A stretch of DNA of 33,663 bases, from NCBI GenBank assembly GCA_025357895.1, contig JANYLL010000373.1, positions 1 through 33,663 on the forward strand, read 5' to 3'. This document shows, in pieces, positions 7,359-17,504 of this stretch; positions within the stretch are counted from its first letter, which is position 1, and every line of letters starts with the position of its first letter. A model generated the notes under the pieces. That model did not search any database and had not been told where the DNA came from. It worked only from the letters and a program-made list of their open reading frames with translations. The DNA comes from Ignavibacteriota bacterium (GTDB taxonomy: Bacteria; Bacteroidota; Ignavibacteria; Palsa-1295). The translations under genes were made by a program, and so were the position numbers.

Positions 7359-9851
7359 TCATCGCCACTCAACTTTCCTAAAACTACTTCCGTCACTCTG
7401 AAATAGTATTGCACCTTCTTTATCAGTCCGAAGTATTGATGCACCTGATCGTATCCATCGCTTCACGATAGAAGGAGCCGGATGCCCGAAGCTATTATGC
7501 TTGCCAACCGATATGACGGCATACTTTGGTTTTGCAGTTTTTACGAACTCCTCCGATGAACTTGTATGACTTCCATGATGTGCTACTTTTACAATATCGC
7601 ATCGAAGGAAATCGCCGTATCTTTTTATGAGTCGCTCTTCATCGCCCGCTTCAATATCTCCCAGCAAAAGAGCGCTTGAGTTTTTATAAACAACTTTCAG
7701 TGCAAGCGAATGATGATTCATTCCTTCGGAGGAAAGCGGAACCGCTACTTCTTCGGTCATCGTTTCAGGATTAAGAGTGTATATATGCAAATCTTTTTCA
7801 ACAGTTATTTCATCGCCTTGATGGACTCGAATTATAGGGATATGCAATGCCTGAGATATACTATCAAGTCGGTATGCTGCATAACCCTGCGTTCTTTCGC
7901 CTGAAGTATAGATCGTTCGGCACTGGATATTTTGTATCATCGAAACTGCTCCGCCATAATGATCCATGTGCATGTGCGTAATAAATCCCCCGCTGATCTC
8001 GCCAATGCCTTCGGCTTTAAAGAGGGGCAGCATTGTTCGTTCTGCAATCGCAGAATAATTTTTGGTAATTCCGCCAAAATCAATGAGATAAGTTTTTCCG
8101 TTTGGCGCAGAAAGTAGCATAGCATCGCCTTGGCCGACATCAAAGAAAAGAAGAGAAACATTGTTGTTGTTCTTTAAAATAGAGTTTGCAAAAGGAATTT
8201 TTATAACAGATAGGACAAATACGACTGAGAAAACAATCAATGATCTTCCTAAAAAGCTATTCCTTGCATTTGCTTTGATGATGTAAAATATTGCAGCCAG
8301 ATAAAAGATAATGAGAATAGTTTGCGGACGTGGTAATTGGATCACCGACCATTCGAAACTACCAGAAAAATGTGCAATGCCCGCAATGATCTTCGTCATC
8401 GATAATAAGGCTTCTCCATAGACTGATGCTAACCAACTGCTGATTAATGAAAGGGGAACAAGCAGAAAGCCAAATATCGTAATAATAGCGGCAAGCGGAA
8501 TTCCTAAAATATTTACCGCTAGCCCGACGATAGAAACTCGGTGGAAGTGATAAAGAAAAACTGGTAGTAATCCCAAAAAAACAGAAAGAGAACCGAAAAA
8601 TCCTTGCAGAGAACGATGTGCAAATTCTAATAGGAATGTTTTTCCTTCTTTTATTTGCTCAGGAATAAATAATCTCTCGAATGAAGGATATAAAAAGACA
8701 AGTGAAAATACTGCACCATACGAAAGTTGGAAGCCGATATCGAATAAATCGTAAGGATGGAGCAATAATGTTACTAAAGCAGCGGCAGCAGTTAGATTGC
8801 CTATATCAGGCTTGCGCTCGAAGAGCCTCGCAATAAAAATAAATTCTATTACGATCAAAGCACGGACTACGCTCGGTTCCAAGCCAACAACTAAACAATA
8901 AAAAAGAACCGTTGCCATCGAAAGTGCAATACGCAACCTTCGGTAAACTAATCCTATAAGCCTCAAAAGATAATAAACAAGCAGCGCAACAATGCTGACG
9001 TTGAATCCGCTGACAACAAGAAGATGCGTAAGCCCTGCACGCTGAAAGTCATCGAGCGTTTCAGGAGTAATCCCCGTTTTATCTCCAAGTACAACAGCAT
9101 TGACAAAACCTTTTGTGAGGCTATCATCGATCGATTTAGCAATAATTGTTTTCGATCGAATAAAAAGATCGTGAAAAAATAAGCCGACTCTTTGTGAGAC
9201 GGTCAATCGTTGAATTGAATCTATAATATACAGATCAAAGGGAGAACGAAAATATGCTCTGGCCCGAATCCCTTTCTCTTTAAGATTCATACTATAAGAG
9301 ATCTCATAAGGATTTTTAGCAGATTCGATTGGCTCAAGCTCTCCATATAATTTTATTCGCTCACCAATCTTCGGCAAAAAACTCGCACCTCCTTTTTCAA
9401 GATTTGATATGGTAACAGAGATTTTTCCTTGCGTGAAGAAATCGAACGAATTACAATTAAGAGAATCTGTTTCTAAGAAAAATGAAACAGACGATGGAGA
9501 CGTCTCAGGATTAGAAATTACTGTACCGAAGATCGCAGCTTCACCTGAATAGACTGTGGCTATATGGTTAATAGTAGAATTATCAAAGCGATACTCTTGC
9601 ACTCCGAATAAAAGAAATCCTAGAGAAGCTGTACAACAAATGCCTAGGAGATAAGACCATAACCTGGATCTCTTATTCAGCAAAAGACCAGCAACTCCGC
9701 AAACAATAAAAACTAAGACGGCAAGAAAAACATCAATAAGGGAATGTGCGCCTGATATTTTTGCCGTCGCAATTCCAAACGCACAGGAAAGAAATCCTAC
9801 GAGTGCAGGACGAGCAGAAAAACCAACTGGTGTGCGAACTTCCGAACTCAA
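7359..9851 (-). CDS. comEC: ComEC/Rec2-family DNA internalization protein with C-terminal metallo-beta-lactamase domain
   Basis: ORF to 9941; RPALVGFLSCAFGIA, LTHLLVVSGFNVSIVALLVYYLLRLIGL, FFDVGQGDAMLLSAPNGKTYLIDFGG, ITHMHMDHYGG, KVAHHGSHTSS. Start taken as TTG at 9851 (TTGA overlap with the upstream stop); the ATG at 9941 would overlap the neighbour. Confidence 0.9.
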   Translation of the reverse strand: MSSEVRTPVGFSARPALVGFLSCAFGIATAKISGAHSLIDVFLAVLVFIVCGVAGLLLNKRSRLWSYLLGICCTASLGFLLFGVQEYRFDNSTINHIATVYSGEAAIFGTVISNPETSPSSVSFFLETDSLNCNSFDFFTQGKISVTISNLEKGGASFLPKIGERIKLYGELEPIESAKNPYEISYSMNLKEKGIRARAYFRSPFDLYIIDSIQRLTVSQRVGLFFHDLFIRSKTIIAKSIDDSLTKGFVNAVVLGDKTGITPETLDDFQRAGLTHLLVVSGFNVSIVALLVYYLLRLIGLVYRRLRIALSMATVLFYCLVVGLEPSVVRALIVIEFIFIARLFERKPDIGNLTAAAALVTLLLHPYDLFDIGFQLSYGAVFSLVFLYPSFERLFIPEQIKEGKTFLLEFAHRSLQGFFGSLSVFLGLLPVFLYHFHRVSIVGLAVNILGIPLAAIITIFGFLLVPLSLISSWLASVYGEALLSMTKIIAGIAHFSGSFEWSVIQLPRPQTILIIFYLAAIFYIIKANARNSFLGRSLIVFSVVFVLSVIKIPFANSILKNNNNVSLLFFDVGQGDAMLLSAPNGKTYLIDFGGITKNYSAIAERTMLPLFKAEGIGEISGGFITHMHMDHYGGAVSMIQNIQCRTIYTSGERTQGYAAYRLDSISQALHIPIIRVHQGDEITVEKDLHIYTLNPETMTEEVAVPLSSEGMNHHSLALKVVYKNSSALLLGDIEAGDEERLIKRYGDFLRCDIVKVAHHGSHTSSSEEFVKTAKPKYAVISVGKHNSFGHPAPSIVKRWIRSGASILRTDKEGAILFQSDGSSFRKVEWR

Positions 9852-12800
9852 CGAACAATGACCATTTTGCGAAATTTGCATTGTCCCGCCGTTTGCAAAC
9901 GAACGTAATACATTCCGGGATTCATCTTTGATGCATCCCATGGAATTTCATACGTGCCCGGTTTGCGGCTTTCATCAAGTATGACGGCGGCTTTATTGCC
10001 GAACATATCCACCACTTCGAGATGGACGACATCAGTTTGTGGCACATCGATCACAAATTTTGCTCGCCCGTTCAATACGGGATTCGGACGCACAGGTTCG
10101 ATAAAACTTTCCTGAGGATAAAGTATGGTATCATTGAGGAGATACACCGTTTCACAAGTAGAATCTAAAATAATTCGGCCGACAGGTGCAACCGATAGAA
10201 TACACCCGCTCGGTACCGGACTATGATCGAAATCAACTTTGTAATTTATGTCAATATCCTGATGGAAATGTATTGGATCGTCGACAGGATTTAAACTCGA
10301 TTTGAATTTAAGATAGATAAGCGGCTTCGGTTCAGTATCGCTTCCACCAGAAACGATACTACCATCAAGGGTACGATACGTATAGATACTATATCCGATC
10401 GAATCATTATTCACAACCCATTCTCCGAATTCGGTCAAGGTATTGGTCTGCACAAAACCGAAAGGATCATCTAGAAGATGCGACGGGTCATAACTGATCG
10501 TCATGACAAAACTTGTGCTGCCGAAATTTTGCATCGGTGATTTTGCGTAGATAGGAAAAAGCACTTCTTCTTTAGGCAAGATATGAACATTGTTCCTCGC
10601 CCAAAACCGTGAACTTAATTGATCGCCAAAAGCAGAAAACGTTAGCGTATCGGCAAATCCTTTCGGAAGATCAAAACTTACAATTGCCTGTGTGCTACTT
10701 GTTCCCGGAACGCTCGGAGAGTACTGAAGTTGTATCTCCCCTCTGCTCGCAGGAGGTATGCCCAGCGGAATAGGAGTAATAACGCTGAAATCTGCCGGGT
10801 TAAGTCCACCCAGATCAACCTTATTAACAGTTATCTGAAAATCATTTGGATTATCGACAAAGAGGCTTCGCATCTGGTTCTGGCAGATGAACGCTGTATC
10901 GAATGTAGCATTCAATACCGTACTCTTGAGAATAGTTTTTATATGTGCAAGTAAAATAACTTTTCGCTGCCCTCCCTGAGTATTGACATCCAGTTCAGCT
11001 TGATATAAGCCATTCGGCAGCCCTACTGGAGTGAATGTCATTGTTATTTTTGCATTCGAATCCTGCCCAACTCCAAGAACGTTATAAGGATGGAGTACAT
11101 AAGGCGGTGTTACCTTCAAGGATTTGATGTATTGGTATTTGATATTGAAATCCGCTACATTTAATCCTGTAATAATATCGGAGTTTACCAAAACATCCTT
11201 ATCTCCTTTATTAGCAATATATACGAAAGAATCTTTAGGCGGATCGGCAGCAGCATCGAAAACGCCAAAATCCAGCGTATCAATATGCTTTCGGGAAATG
11301 GAGTCGCTATATACTTGTGCATTTTCCAATATTCCCCTGCCGAATACATCGACGACATAAGCACGTAAATGCTCCGTGACTGCATTAACCTTCGAATGCA
11401 TTCTCTGATTCGGAATTTGTGTCGTAAATTCTATTGTTATTGAATCAATAACTCCTGGACCGATAGATCTCGGAAAAACGGACGGATTCACAACTGCAAA
11501 ATTTGTAGCATCACCCGTTCTTGTTGCAAATCCGGTCATTGTATAAGGATCGCTGGAAATATTTTGCAAATACACAGTTGTATCCCATTTATTGGAACCT
11601 ACATTCCCGATAGGGAAAGTAGGCGCACCAGTCATTACCCTATCACCAAAATCAATCACATAATCAACTGTCTTAAACGGTGTGATCGTCTTCAGAAGTG
11701 TTCCGCCCGGATAAGCGTAACTATCAACTTCACCGAGTGCATAAACAGTTATTCCAAAGGGCTTCGCGCTGTATATACTATGAGCGCCTTGTTTGCTTGC
11801 ATTAAATGAAATCTGCGTGTAAACATAACTCGATCCTGGAATCGGCAGGAAAGAGGCATTATAGGGCTTACCTGTAACGAGTGCACCATCGAGCGTCATT
11901 GAAGCAATACCGGCGGCATCAGCAACGATATTGATATAATTGCCCGTAAAGGTTGGATTTTCATCGAGCATAAAAGTATAGGACGTATCGAATTGCTCAA
12001 CAGGAAATATTAATGAGTATGCCGGATCTCCGTATGGTGTATGTTGCGGATCACCAACTCCATACACACTGGTATGCATATACTGGCCGACTAAAATCGG
12101 GCTTGTTGCCTGAATGGAAATGGGAGTTGTAAGCTGTTTGATCTCCCAAAAGTCACCTGCTTGCAATGTAGTGACCACTGCTCCGTTTATGCTTAATACG
12201 TTATCATCTTCTGAAGATACTATGCGGACAAGATCAGGAAGGGATTCATTAAAACGAACAACAAGTGCTGAATCTCCCCAGGCGCTGACGGGCGGCAATT
12301 GCTCGACAAGATGGTCGCGGCTTGTACCCGGCGAGTTCTTATTTTTAAATCCCTGTGGAATCTCGGTGCGAACATGTCCGGATAGAACTGCAATAGGTTG
12401 GTCTGATTCAATAAGTGATCCGGTAAGATCATTTTTAGTGTTCTGATCATCCCCTTGCACGAGAAATACATCCCCCTTATACATCAAGGCTTTGATCGGT
12501 ACGCCTGCAGGACTGCCGTTTCGAGTCATTGCTTTCGGGATGATCGTCACATTCGTGGAATCCGCTACTCCGACGATCCAGAATTCACCGGGTAAACCTT
12601 TAGAACCAAATCCATTTGGCTGCGAAGTTTGGTAATTGAGCGTACGGTATTCTGTTCCAAGAACATCAATGGGAAGTGCCATAAAAGCATCACTCGAATA
12701 GAGTTTATGGCTCATGCCATAGACAGTGATTTCTTCGTCAGAAGTAATATGCACCGCCATACCCTTAAGAATCTGTTCACTTATCGTGCATTCAACTGTT

Positions 12801-13111
12801 GGATCATTATTCGTTTTTCCGTCCGGAAGTTCAACTGTAGTGATTGTTCCCGGTGTAGTGGTAAATGTGACATCAAAGCCGATGCCGGTTACTTGGATTC
12901 TGCCTTGGGTGGCTACTTTGCTTGTAATAAAAAGTGCGAAAAAATTTTGATCTTCATTTTGGTTGACTTGCCCGCCTTGATTCTCAGCAAAAGCAACATA
13001 AAATTCTTTCCCTTGATTATCTTTTTTCTGCGCATAAGAGATAACCGGAAGGAGGAGTGCCAGCATGAATACAAAAAATATGTTCCTCAGGGAAGCGGGG
13101 GCATGTTTCAT
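9848..13111 (-). CDS. Large secreted protein: IgGFc-binding-like N-terminal module plus T9SS type A sorting domain
   Basis: 1087 aa; signal peptide; GKEFYVAFAENQGG, GHVRTEIPQGFKNKNSPGTSRDHLVEQLPPVSAWGDS; C-terminus PVRPNPVLNGRAKFVIDVPQ...VVDMFGN...GTYEIPWDASKMNPGMYYVRLQTAGQCKFRKMVIVR. Confidence 0.82.
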   Translation of the reverse strand: MKHAPASLRNIFFVFMLALLLPVISYAQKKDNQGKEFYVAFAENQGGQVNQNEDQNFFALFITSKVATQGRIQVTGIGFDVTFTTTPGTITTVELPDGKTNNDPTVECTISEQILKGMAVHITSDEEITVYGMSHKLYSSDAFMALPIDVLGTEYRTLNYQTSQPNGFGSKGLPGEFWIVGVADSTNVTIIPKAMTRNGSPAGVPIKALMYKGDVFLVQGDDQNTKNDLTGSLIESDQPIAVLSGHVRTEIPQGFKNKNSPGTSRDHLVEQLPPVSAWGDSALVVRFNESLPDLVRIVSSEDDNVLSINGAVVTTLQAGDFWEIKQLTTPISIQATSPILVGQYMHTSVYGVGDPQHTPYGDPAYSLIFPVEQFDTSYTFMLDENPTFTGNYINIVADAAGIASMTLDGALVTGKPYNASFLPIPGSSYVYTQISFNASKQGAHSIYSAKPFGITVYALGEVDSYAYPGGTLLKTITPFKTVDYVIDFGDRVMTGAPTFPIGNVGSNKWDTTVYLQNISSDPYTMTGFATRTGDATNFAVVNPSVFPRSIGPGVIDSITIEFTTQIPNQRMHSKVNAVTEHLRAYVVDVFGRGILENAQVYSDSISRKHIDTLDFGVFDAAADPPKDSFVYIANKGDKDVLVNSDIITGLNVADFNIKYQYIKSLKVTPPYVLHPYNVLGVGQDSNAKITMTFTPVGLPNGLYQAELDVNTQGGQRKVILLAHIKTILKSTVLNATFDTAFICQNQMRSLFVDNPNDFQITVNKVDLGGLNPADFSVITPIPLGIPPASRGEIQLQYSPSVPGTSSTQAIVSFDLPKGFADTLTFSAFGDQLSSRFWARNNVHILPKEEVLFPIYAKSPMQNFGSTSFVMTISYDPSHLLDDPFGFVQTNTLTEFGEWVVNNDSIGYSIYTYRTLDGSIVSGGSDTEPKPLIYLKFKSSLNPVDDPIHFHQDIDINYKVDFDHSPVPSGCILSVAPVGRIILDSTCETVYLLNDTILYPQESFIEPVRPNPVLNGRAKFVIDVPQTDVVHLEVVDMFGNKAAVILDESRKPGTYEIPWDASKMNPGMYYVRLQTAGQCKFRKMVIVR

Positions 13112-13222
13112 AATCGTACCAAAAAATCGTTAACTTGACTTACCTATAAAACACTTTCGAGGGGTCGAAGTTACTAAAATAATGTAAAAAAAATGTCATA
13201 AATAGAGGCAATTTGCCGGGTA

Positions 13223-13257
13223 CAAAATTAAAAGTTCAAAGTCAAAAGTCAAAGAAT
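13223..13257. repeat. Heptad-period intergenic repeat (direct array)
   Basis: CAAAATT|AAAAGTT|CAAAGTC|AAAAGTC|AAAGAAT in register; contains AGTCAAAAGT, also present in both arms of the 7283-7351 repeat. Confidence 0.75.
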
Positions 13258-13291
13258 AAACTCATCCCATCTTATAACTAAACTATATATG

Positions 13292-16200
13292 CTACTTTAC
13301 TACAGTAAATTTTGATGAAACCGTTGTTTGTGCATTTGTCTGGGCATCACGAACAGTTACTACAAGTGCATGAGCGCCGGAAACCTGGATTTGTTTCATG
13401 GGAATAGTAAATGAACCCTCACCGCCGGTGATCGGTGTTTCAACTATCTCTGCCTCCATTACACCACCAGCATCATAAACCTTCCATGATAGTAGTAAAT
13501 CTTTTGCTGCATAATACGAGCAGGTTATACCATTTGATTGCAATGTTACAGGATCCGGAATAGGCGAGTGGATAATGATCGGCACACGCGAAGCCAGCAG
13601 CAACCCCCTGATAGTCTGGTCACCACATTCATTTGCATAAGAAAGCCAGGCCGAATCTTTCGCCACACGATAAGCACAGGGTCCATCAATAAATTCGATA
13701 AATGGAGTGATTCTGATCCCTGTATCCTTTGTCAAATATGCATCGCAAAGAAGTGTAAAAAGCAATGTGTTCTTGGTTAGATCAGATGATAAATGCAATC
13801 CTACGCATGGAATGCTATATGTTGAAGTTGCCTCATCCCATATCGGAGAGGGCTGCTGAGGAATACCATTTGTAGGTGTGGATTCGCTCAGCGATCCCGT
13901 TCTATCTATGCCGACAGGTTTGATAAGCTTATTGGAGAATACAAGTCGCAGCGTATCGTTATCCAACTCAGGCTTATTAAGACGATCGCCATTAATATGA
14001 ATTGGAAAACGAAATGGCTGATCTCCTGCACTTGGGCGGTACGGGGGTAAAACGACGCTTAAATTCAGAAGCACTGTTTTTCGGGTCAGTGTTACGAATA
14101 CCGTATCATAATTAACCGATCCATCGTCACTGCCGGTCGGTCTCGTCAGTATTATCTTTACGGTCTGCGTACCATTGAGCGAATCTGCCGGAAAACGGTA
14201 ACGAATATGAAACGTAAAATTCCCATTAGCGGGAATGATCACCGGGAAATTCAAAGTAACTGTATCACTATTGTGAAGAGGATTAGTACGATCAGTATCT
14301 GTTAATTCAAACCCTTCAGTATCTCCGACAAAATGAACAGCACTGATCTTGACACTGACACGATACGGGTTGTATATAACGATTGTTGTATCAACGGGCA
14401 GACAATTTGATATGACACCTAATGATTCCGCAGGGATCGCTGCTATACCAGCCCGGACACTTGCCTTGACAATGACTACCGGCTCATGACGAGAATCATT
14501 ATGAGCATAGATCGTATCAATAAAATCGCCAATCTGCGTAACATTGAAATTAACAGCGAACGGAATAATACCTTTCTCCAAAATCGTTGATCCATCGGAA
14601 ATAGTAGTCGAACTCGTTGCTTTTAATGAGAAAAATGTAGGGTCGGTGTGCCGAAGAGCATTCAGAACGCCATCCATACTGCCCTTATTCAACAACGTGT
14701 CAGATTTAGTGAGAACTGAAGGCGAACCTATTAAAGGATTCATGATCGTTCCAAAATCAAGAACGGGGATCGTTGCAACAAGCCATGGTTCGGCTCCGAT
14801 GCCGGTTAGAGTATCATAATATATATTGCCGTCAGTTGTCACGATCTTCACTCTTGCAAAGCGATAGCCGGTGTCAATAATATTTTTTGCTGTATCGATC
14901 TGGGGCGAGAATGCAACACTGAATGAGTGTGAATTTTTCAGACTCTTAAGTGTATCAAGTGTCCAATCAACAGAAGGATAGCCCGGGAGCGTCGCAGGAT
15001 CAAGAATAAAATCCTGCGGATTCCCATCACCTGTAAAAAAAATGGAGTTGATAGCGGTAGTATCATCACCGGTATTTATTACGGGAATAGAAACAGTATT
15101 TGAAGATTTTCCGACTCGTATTTTACCGAATGAATACCCATTAGAGTTAATAATAGAATTGATGCCTCTGCCGACGAGATATACTTTCTGAGTATCATTC
15201 CTGTTTTGAGAATTACTTGCCACATAAATTGAATCCTTAAAATGACTTATAACAAGTGGCTGAAAATGAACTCCCTCAGTTGGAAACTGAGTAAAAGGGG
15301 GTATATCTTTGGATTTGATATACGGATCCGCACTAAATGCACTTCCCAAAAGATAATTATTATAGGTCGATTGACCATCATGAATTGCTAAATTATCTGT
15401 TCCAACGCTTTTGATAGTGAAGAAAGAATCCTTTTTATTACCTACATGAACTCGTCCGAAGTTTATGGTGGTGGGGTCAATAGAAATAAGTGGAGTGCCT
15501 GAACTACCCGTCACTGTTATAAATACATCATCCGTATTTGATGACCAGACACGAAGTTTTGCTTTAAAATCTCCATCGGTTATCGGATGAAATTTGAAAT
15601 TTACCTGCATCAGATATCCCGGAGGGATAGTGAAAGGCTTTTTGATCGTATCGAGCAATGCAAAAGAGTTTGAATCACCGTTTTCCCATGAGTAGCCATA
15701 GATCGTGATCGAATCACCGAGAGGCATTGGAACAGAAACCGATTGCAAGCCGGTCAATGAGTCCTTAATATTTCCGGTTAAGATCTTCCCGAAATCAAGA
15801 TCTTTTGCAATAAGATCATGTAAATATTTGAAACTTCCGCCGCCGGAAAAAGAATAGGAATCGAACGGACCATATCCATATGTTTCGGCATAACACGGAA
15901 GAGTACTCTCCACGCGCTGTGATCCGGCAAACGTTCGCTGCGTCGTCCAATAATACCTCGAGCCCGGGACAGGTGCAAAAATTCTGGGATCAAGAGGAAA
16001 ACCGTTCAGTGTAGTCGATCTTAGCGCAAGCGAATCGGCAATGATCGTAATAAAATGATTAAGGAAATTAAATCCGTCAGCAACGGTCGGAATCGAGTAG
16101 AACATACTCAGATTCTCCAGCGGAGGCACAACGGTAAGATCCGGATCCCCCGGTGCAGCAGAGTCTGGCAATGCTGTTCGTAAATATTTTACAACAAGAG

Positions 16201-17479
16201 CGGGCTGAGTTGTTTCAATATAAGCAAGTTTTTTTAGAGGGAATTGTGTATAGGAGCCTTTATTTAGTTTGGACTGAAATATCCCGTTTACTGAAACAAC
16301 TGTTGAATCAGATGCTGCAATAACACGGATAATATCGCCGGTTTTTGGTCTCTTGCCGTAATCATCTTGGAGCGAAGCAATAACAGCAAAATGCTGTCCC
16401 CAATTTTCCTGCGGAGGCATTTGCTCCATCAAATGGTCGCGCGACACAGTTGGATGATTTTCATAAACATATTCCAAAGAATCCGGTACGGCAGCACGTT
16501 CATGTCCGCTGAAAACAGCAATGGGTTTATCAGAAGTAATGGTCGAACCGGTAAGATCACAGTCTATGCCATTAGCAAGTTGACCGATCCAACTGAGTAC
16601 GCCATAGAACATCCCTGTCTGCGCCGTATCGTGTGCCATAATCTGCGTCGCCTCGCCTTTATTCATCGTGAAGGTAAAAGGTATGCCTCGGCGAATGACC
16701 CTATTATAAGAATCGGCAGTAAGCGTAACTGTTATAGTAGTATTATCTTGTATCGCAGCAATTCCAAACTCACTGCGCGGATTAATGCTTGCAGCAAATT
16801 GTGGTTTTACTTTTCCCCCAAAATAATTTAATGCATTACGGACGCTGGCAATAGTATAACTCCTGCCTAATGCCTCAACCGGAAGGATAAGAGATCCATC
16901 AGTTGAAAGCCATTTATGAGATAGGGTGTACACGGCGATCTCATCATCCGCTTCGATCTTAAATACTTTCGGAATAATAACTTCCGTTTGAGAACTCATG
17001 ATCTCTGCCCAGTCAGGAAGATCGATTGCGACCAATCCTTTTGCATTTGTTAAAAATGGCTGTTCCCATGCTCCGCTTGCTAAACTAATTTTACCATGAA
17101 CTTTTGAGCGAGCGGAAATATAGATCCTTCTGAGCGATGGATCATTCGAAGACTCACTTCCGACAGAAGCAAGGAAGATAAAATAAAATTCTTTGCCTGA
17201 GGTTTTATAGACAGGGATAAGAACTGACTGCGGAGTCGGAAGATGTTTTGCAAATGCAATTTGCCTCGAGGAAAGATCAACTGTCTGTTCCCGAAAATCA
17301 ACTGTCGATAGTTGTTTATCGGGAACATTGACCGCCGCCTTTTGACTCACAGCCTCCGATTCTGAAGTTTGAGAGCGCGCTGCCGGTATCAGGAAAAAAA
17401 TAAGCGCAGTAAAAAACGAATGCGCGAAAACTCGCCCACCGAACTGCTGCCGCCGATCTATTTTCTTCTCAGCCTTCAT
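13292..17479 (-). CDS. Very large secreted protein: IgGFc-binding-like module plus HYDIN/choice-of-anchor-D-like repeats
   Basis: 1395 aa; signal peptide; GKEFYFIFLASVGSES, GHERAAVPDSLEYVYENHPTVSRDHLMEQMPPQENWGQ; ISIDPTTINFGRVHVGNKKDSFFTIKSVGTDNLAI and similar repeats. Confidence 0.8.
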   Translation of the reverse strand: MKAEKKIDRRQQFGGRVFAHSFFTALIFFLIPAARSQTSESEAVSQKAAVNVPDKQLSTVDFREQTVDLSSRQIAFAKHLPTPQSVLIPVYKTSGKEFYFIFLASVGSESSNDPSLRRIYISARSKVHGKISLASGAWEQPFLTNAKGLVAIDLPDWAEIMSSQTEVIIPKVFKIEADDEIAVYTLSHKWLSTDGSLILPVEALGRSYTIASVRNALNYFGGKVKPQFAASINPRSEFGIAAIQDNTTITVTLTADSYNRVIRRGIPFTFTMNKGEATQIMAHDTAQTGMFYGVLSWIGQLANGIDCDLTGSTITSDKPIAVFSGHERAAVPDSLEYVYENHPTVSRDHLMEQMPPQENWGQHFAVIASLQDDYGKRPKTGDIIRVIAASDSTVVSVNGIFQSKLNKGSYTQFPLKKLAYIETTQPALVVKYLRTALPDSAAPGDPDLTVVPPLENLSMFYSIPTVADGFNFLNHFITIIADSLALRSTTLNGFPLDPRIFAPVPGSRYYWTTQRTFAGSQRVESTLPCYAETYGYGPFDSYSFSGGGSFKYLHDLIAKDLDFGKILTGNIKDSLTGLQSVSVPMPLGDSITIYGYSWENGDSNSFALLDTIKKPFTIPPGYLMQVNFKFHPITDGDFKAKLRVWSSNTDDVFITVTGSSGTPLISIDPTTINFGRVHVGNKKDSFFTIKSVGTDNLAIHDGQSTYNNYLLGSAFSADPYIKSKDIPPFTQFPTEGVHFQPLVISHFKDSIYVASNSQNRNDTQKVYLVGRGINSIINSNGYSFGKIRVGKSSNTVSIPVINTGDDTTAINSIFFTGDGNPQDFILDPATLPGYPSVDWTLDTLKSLKNSHSFSVAFSPQIDTAKNIIDTGYRFARVKIVTTDGNIYYDTLTGIGAEPWLVATIPVLDFGTIMNPLIGSPSVLTKSDTLLNKGSMDGVLNALRHTDPTFFSLKATSSTTISDGSTILEKGIIPFAVNFNVTQIGDFIDTIYAHNDSRHEPVVIVKASVRAGIAAIPAESLGVISNCLPVDTTIVIYNPYRVSVKISAVHFVGDTEGFELTDTDRTNPLHNSDTVTLNFPVIIPANGNFTFHIRYRFPADSLNGTQTVKIILTRPTGSDDGSVNYDTVFVTLTRKTVLLNLSVVLPPYRPSAGDQPFRFPIHINGDRLNKPELDNDTLRLVFSNKLIKPVGIDRTGSLSESTPTNGIPQQPSPIWDEATSTYSIPCVGLHLSSDLTKNTLLFTLLCDAYLTKDTGIRITPFIEFIDGPCAYRVAKDSAWLSYANECGDQTIRGLLLASRVPIIIHSPIPDPVTLQSNGITCSYYAAKDLLLSWKVYDAGGVMEAEIVETPITGGEGSFTIPMKQIQVSGAHALVVTVRDAQTNAQTTVSSKFTVVK

Positions 17480-17504
17480 TCTCTACAAACTCTTCAAAAA
17501 ATTA

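Noticed and set aside
12629-13138. + strand 169-aa ORF
   Set aside because: Antisense to the 1087-aa secreted protein; no recognisable motif.
16367-16831. + strand 154-aa ORF
   Set aside because: Antisense shadow of the 1395-aa secreted protein gene.
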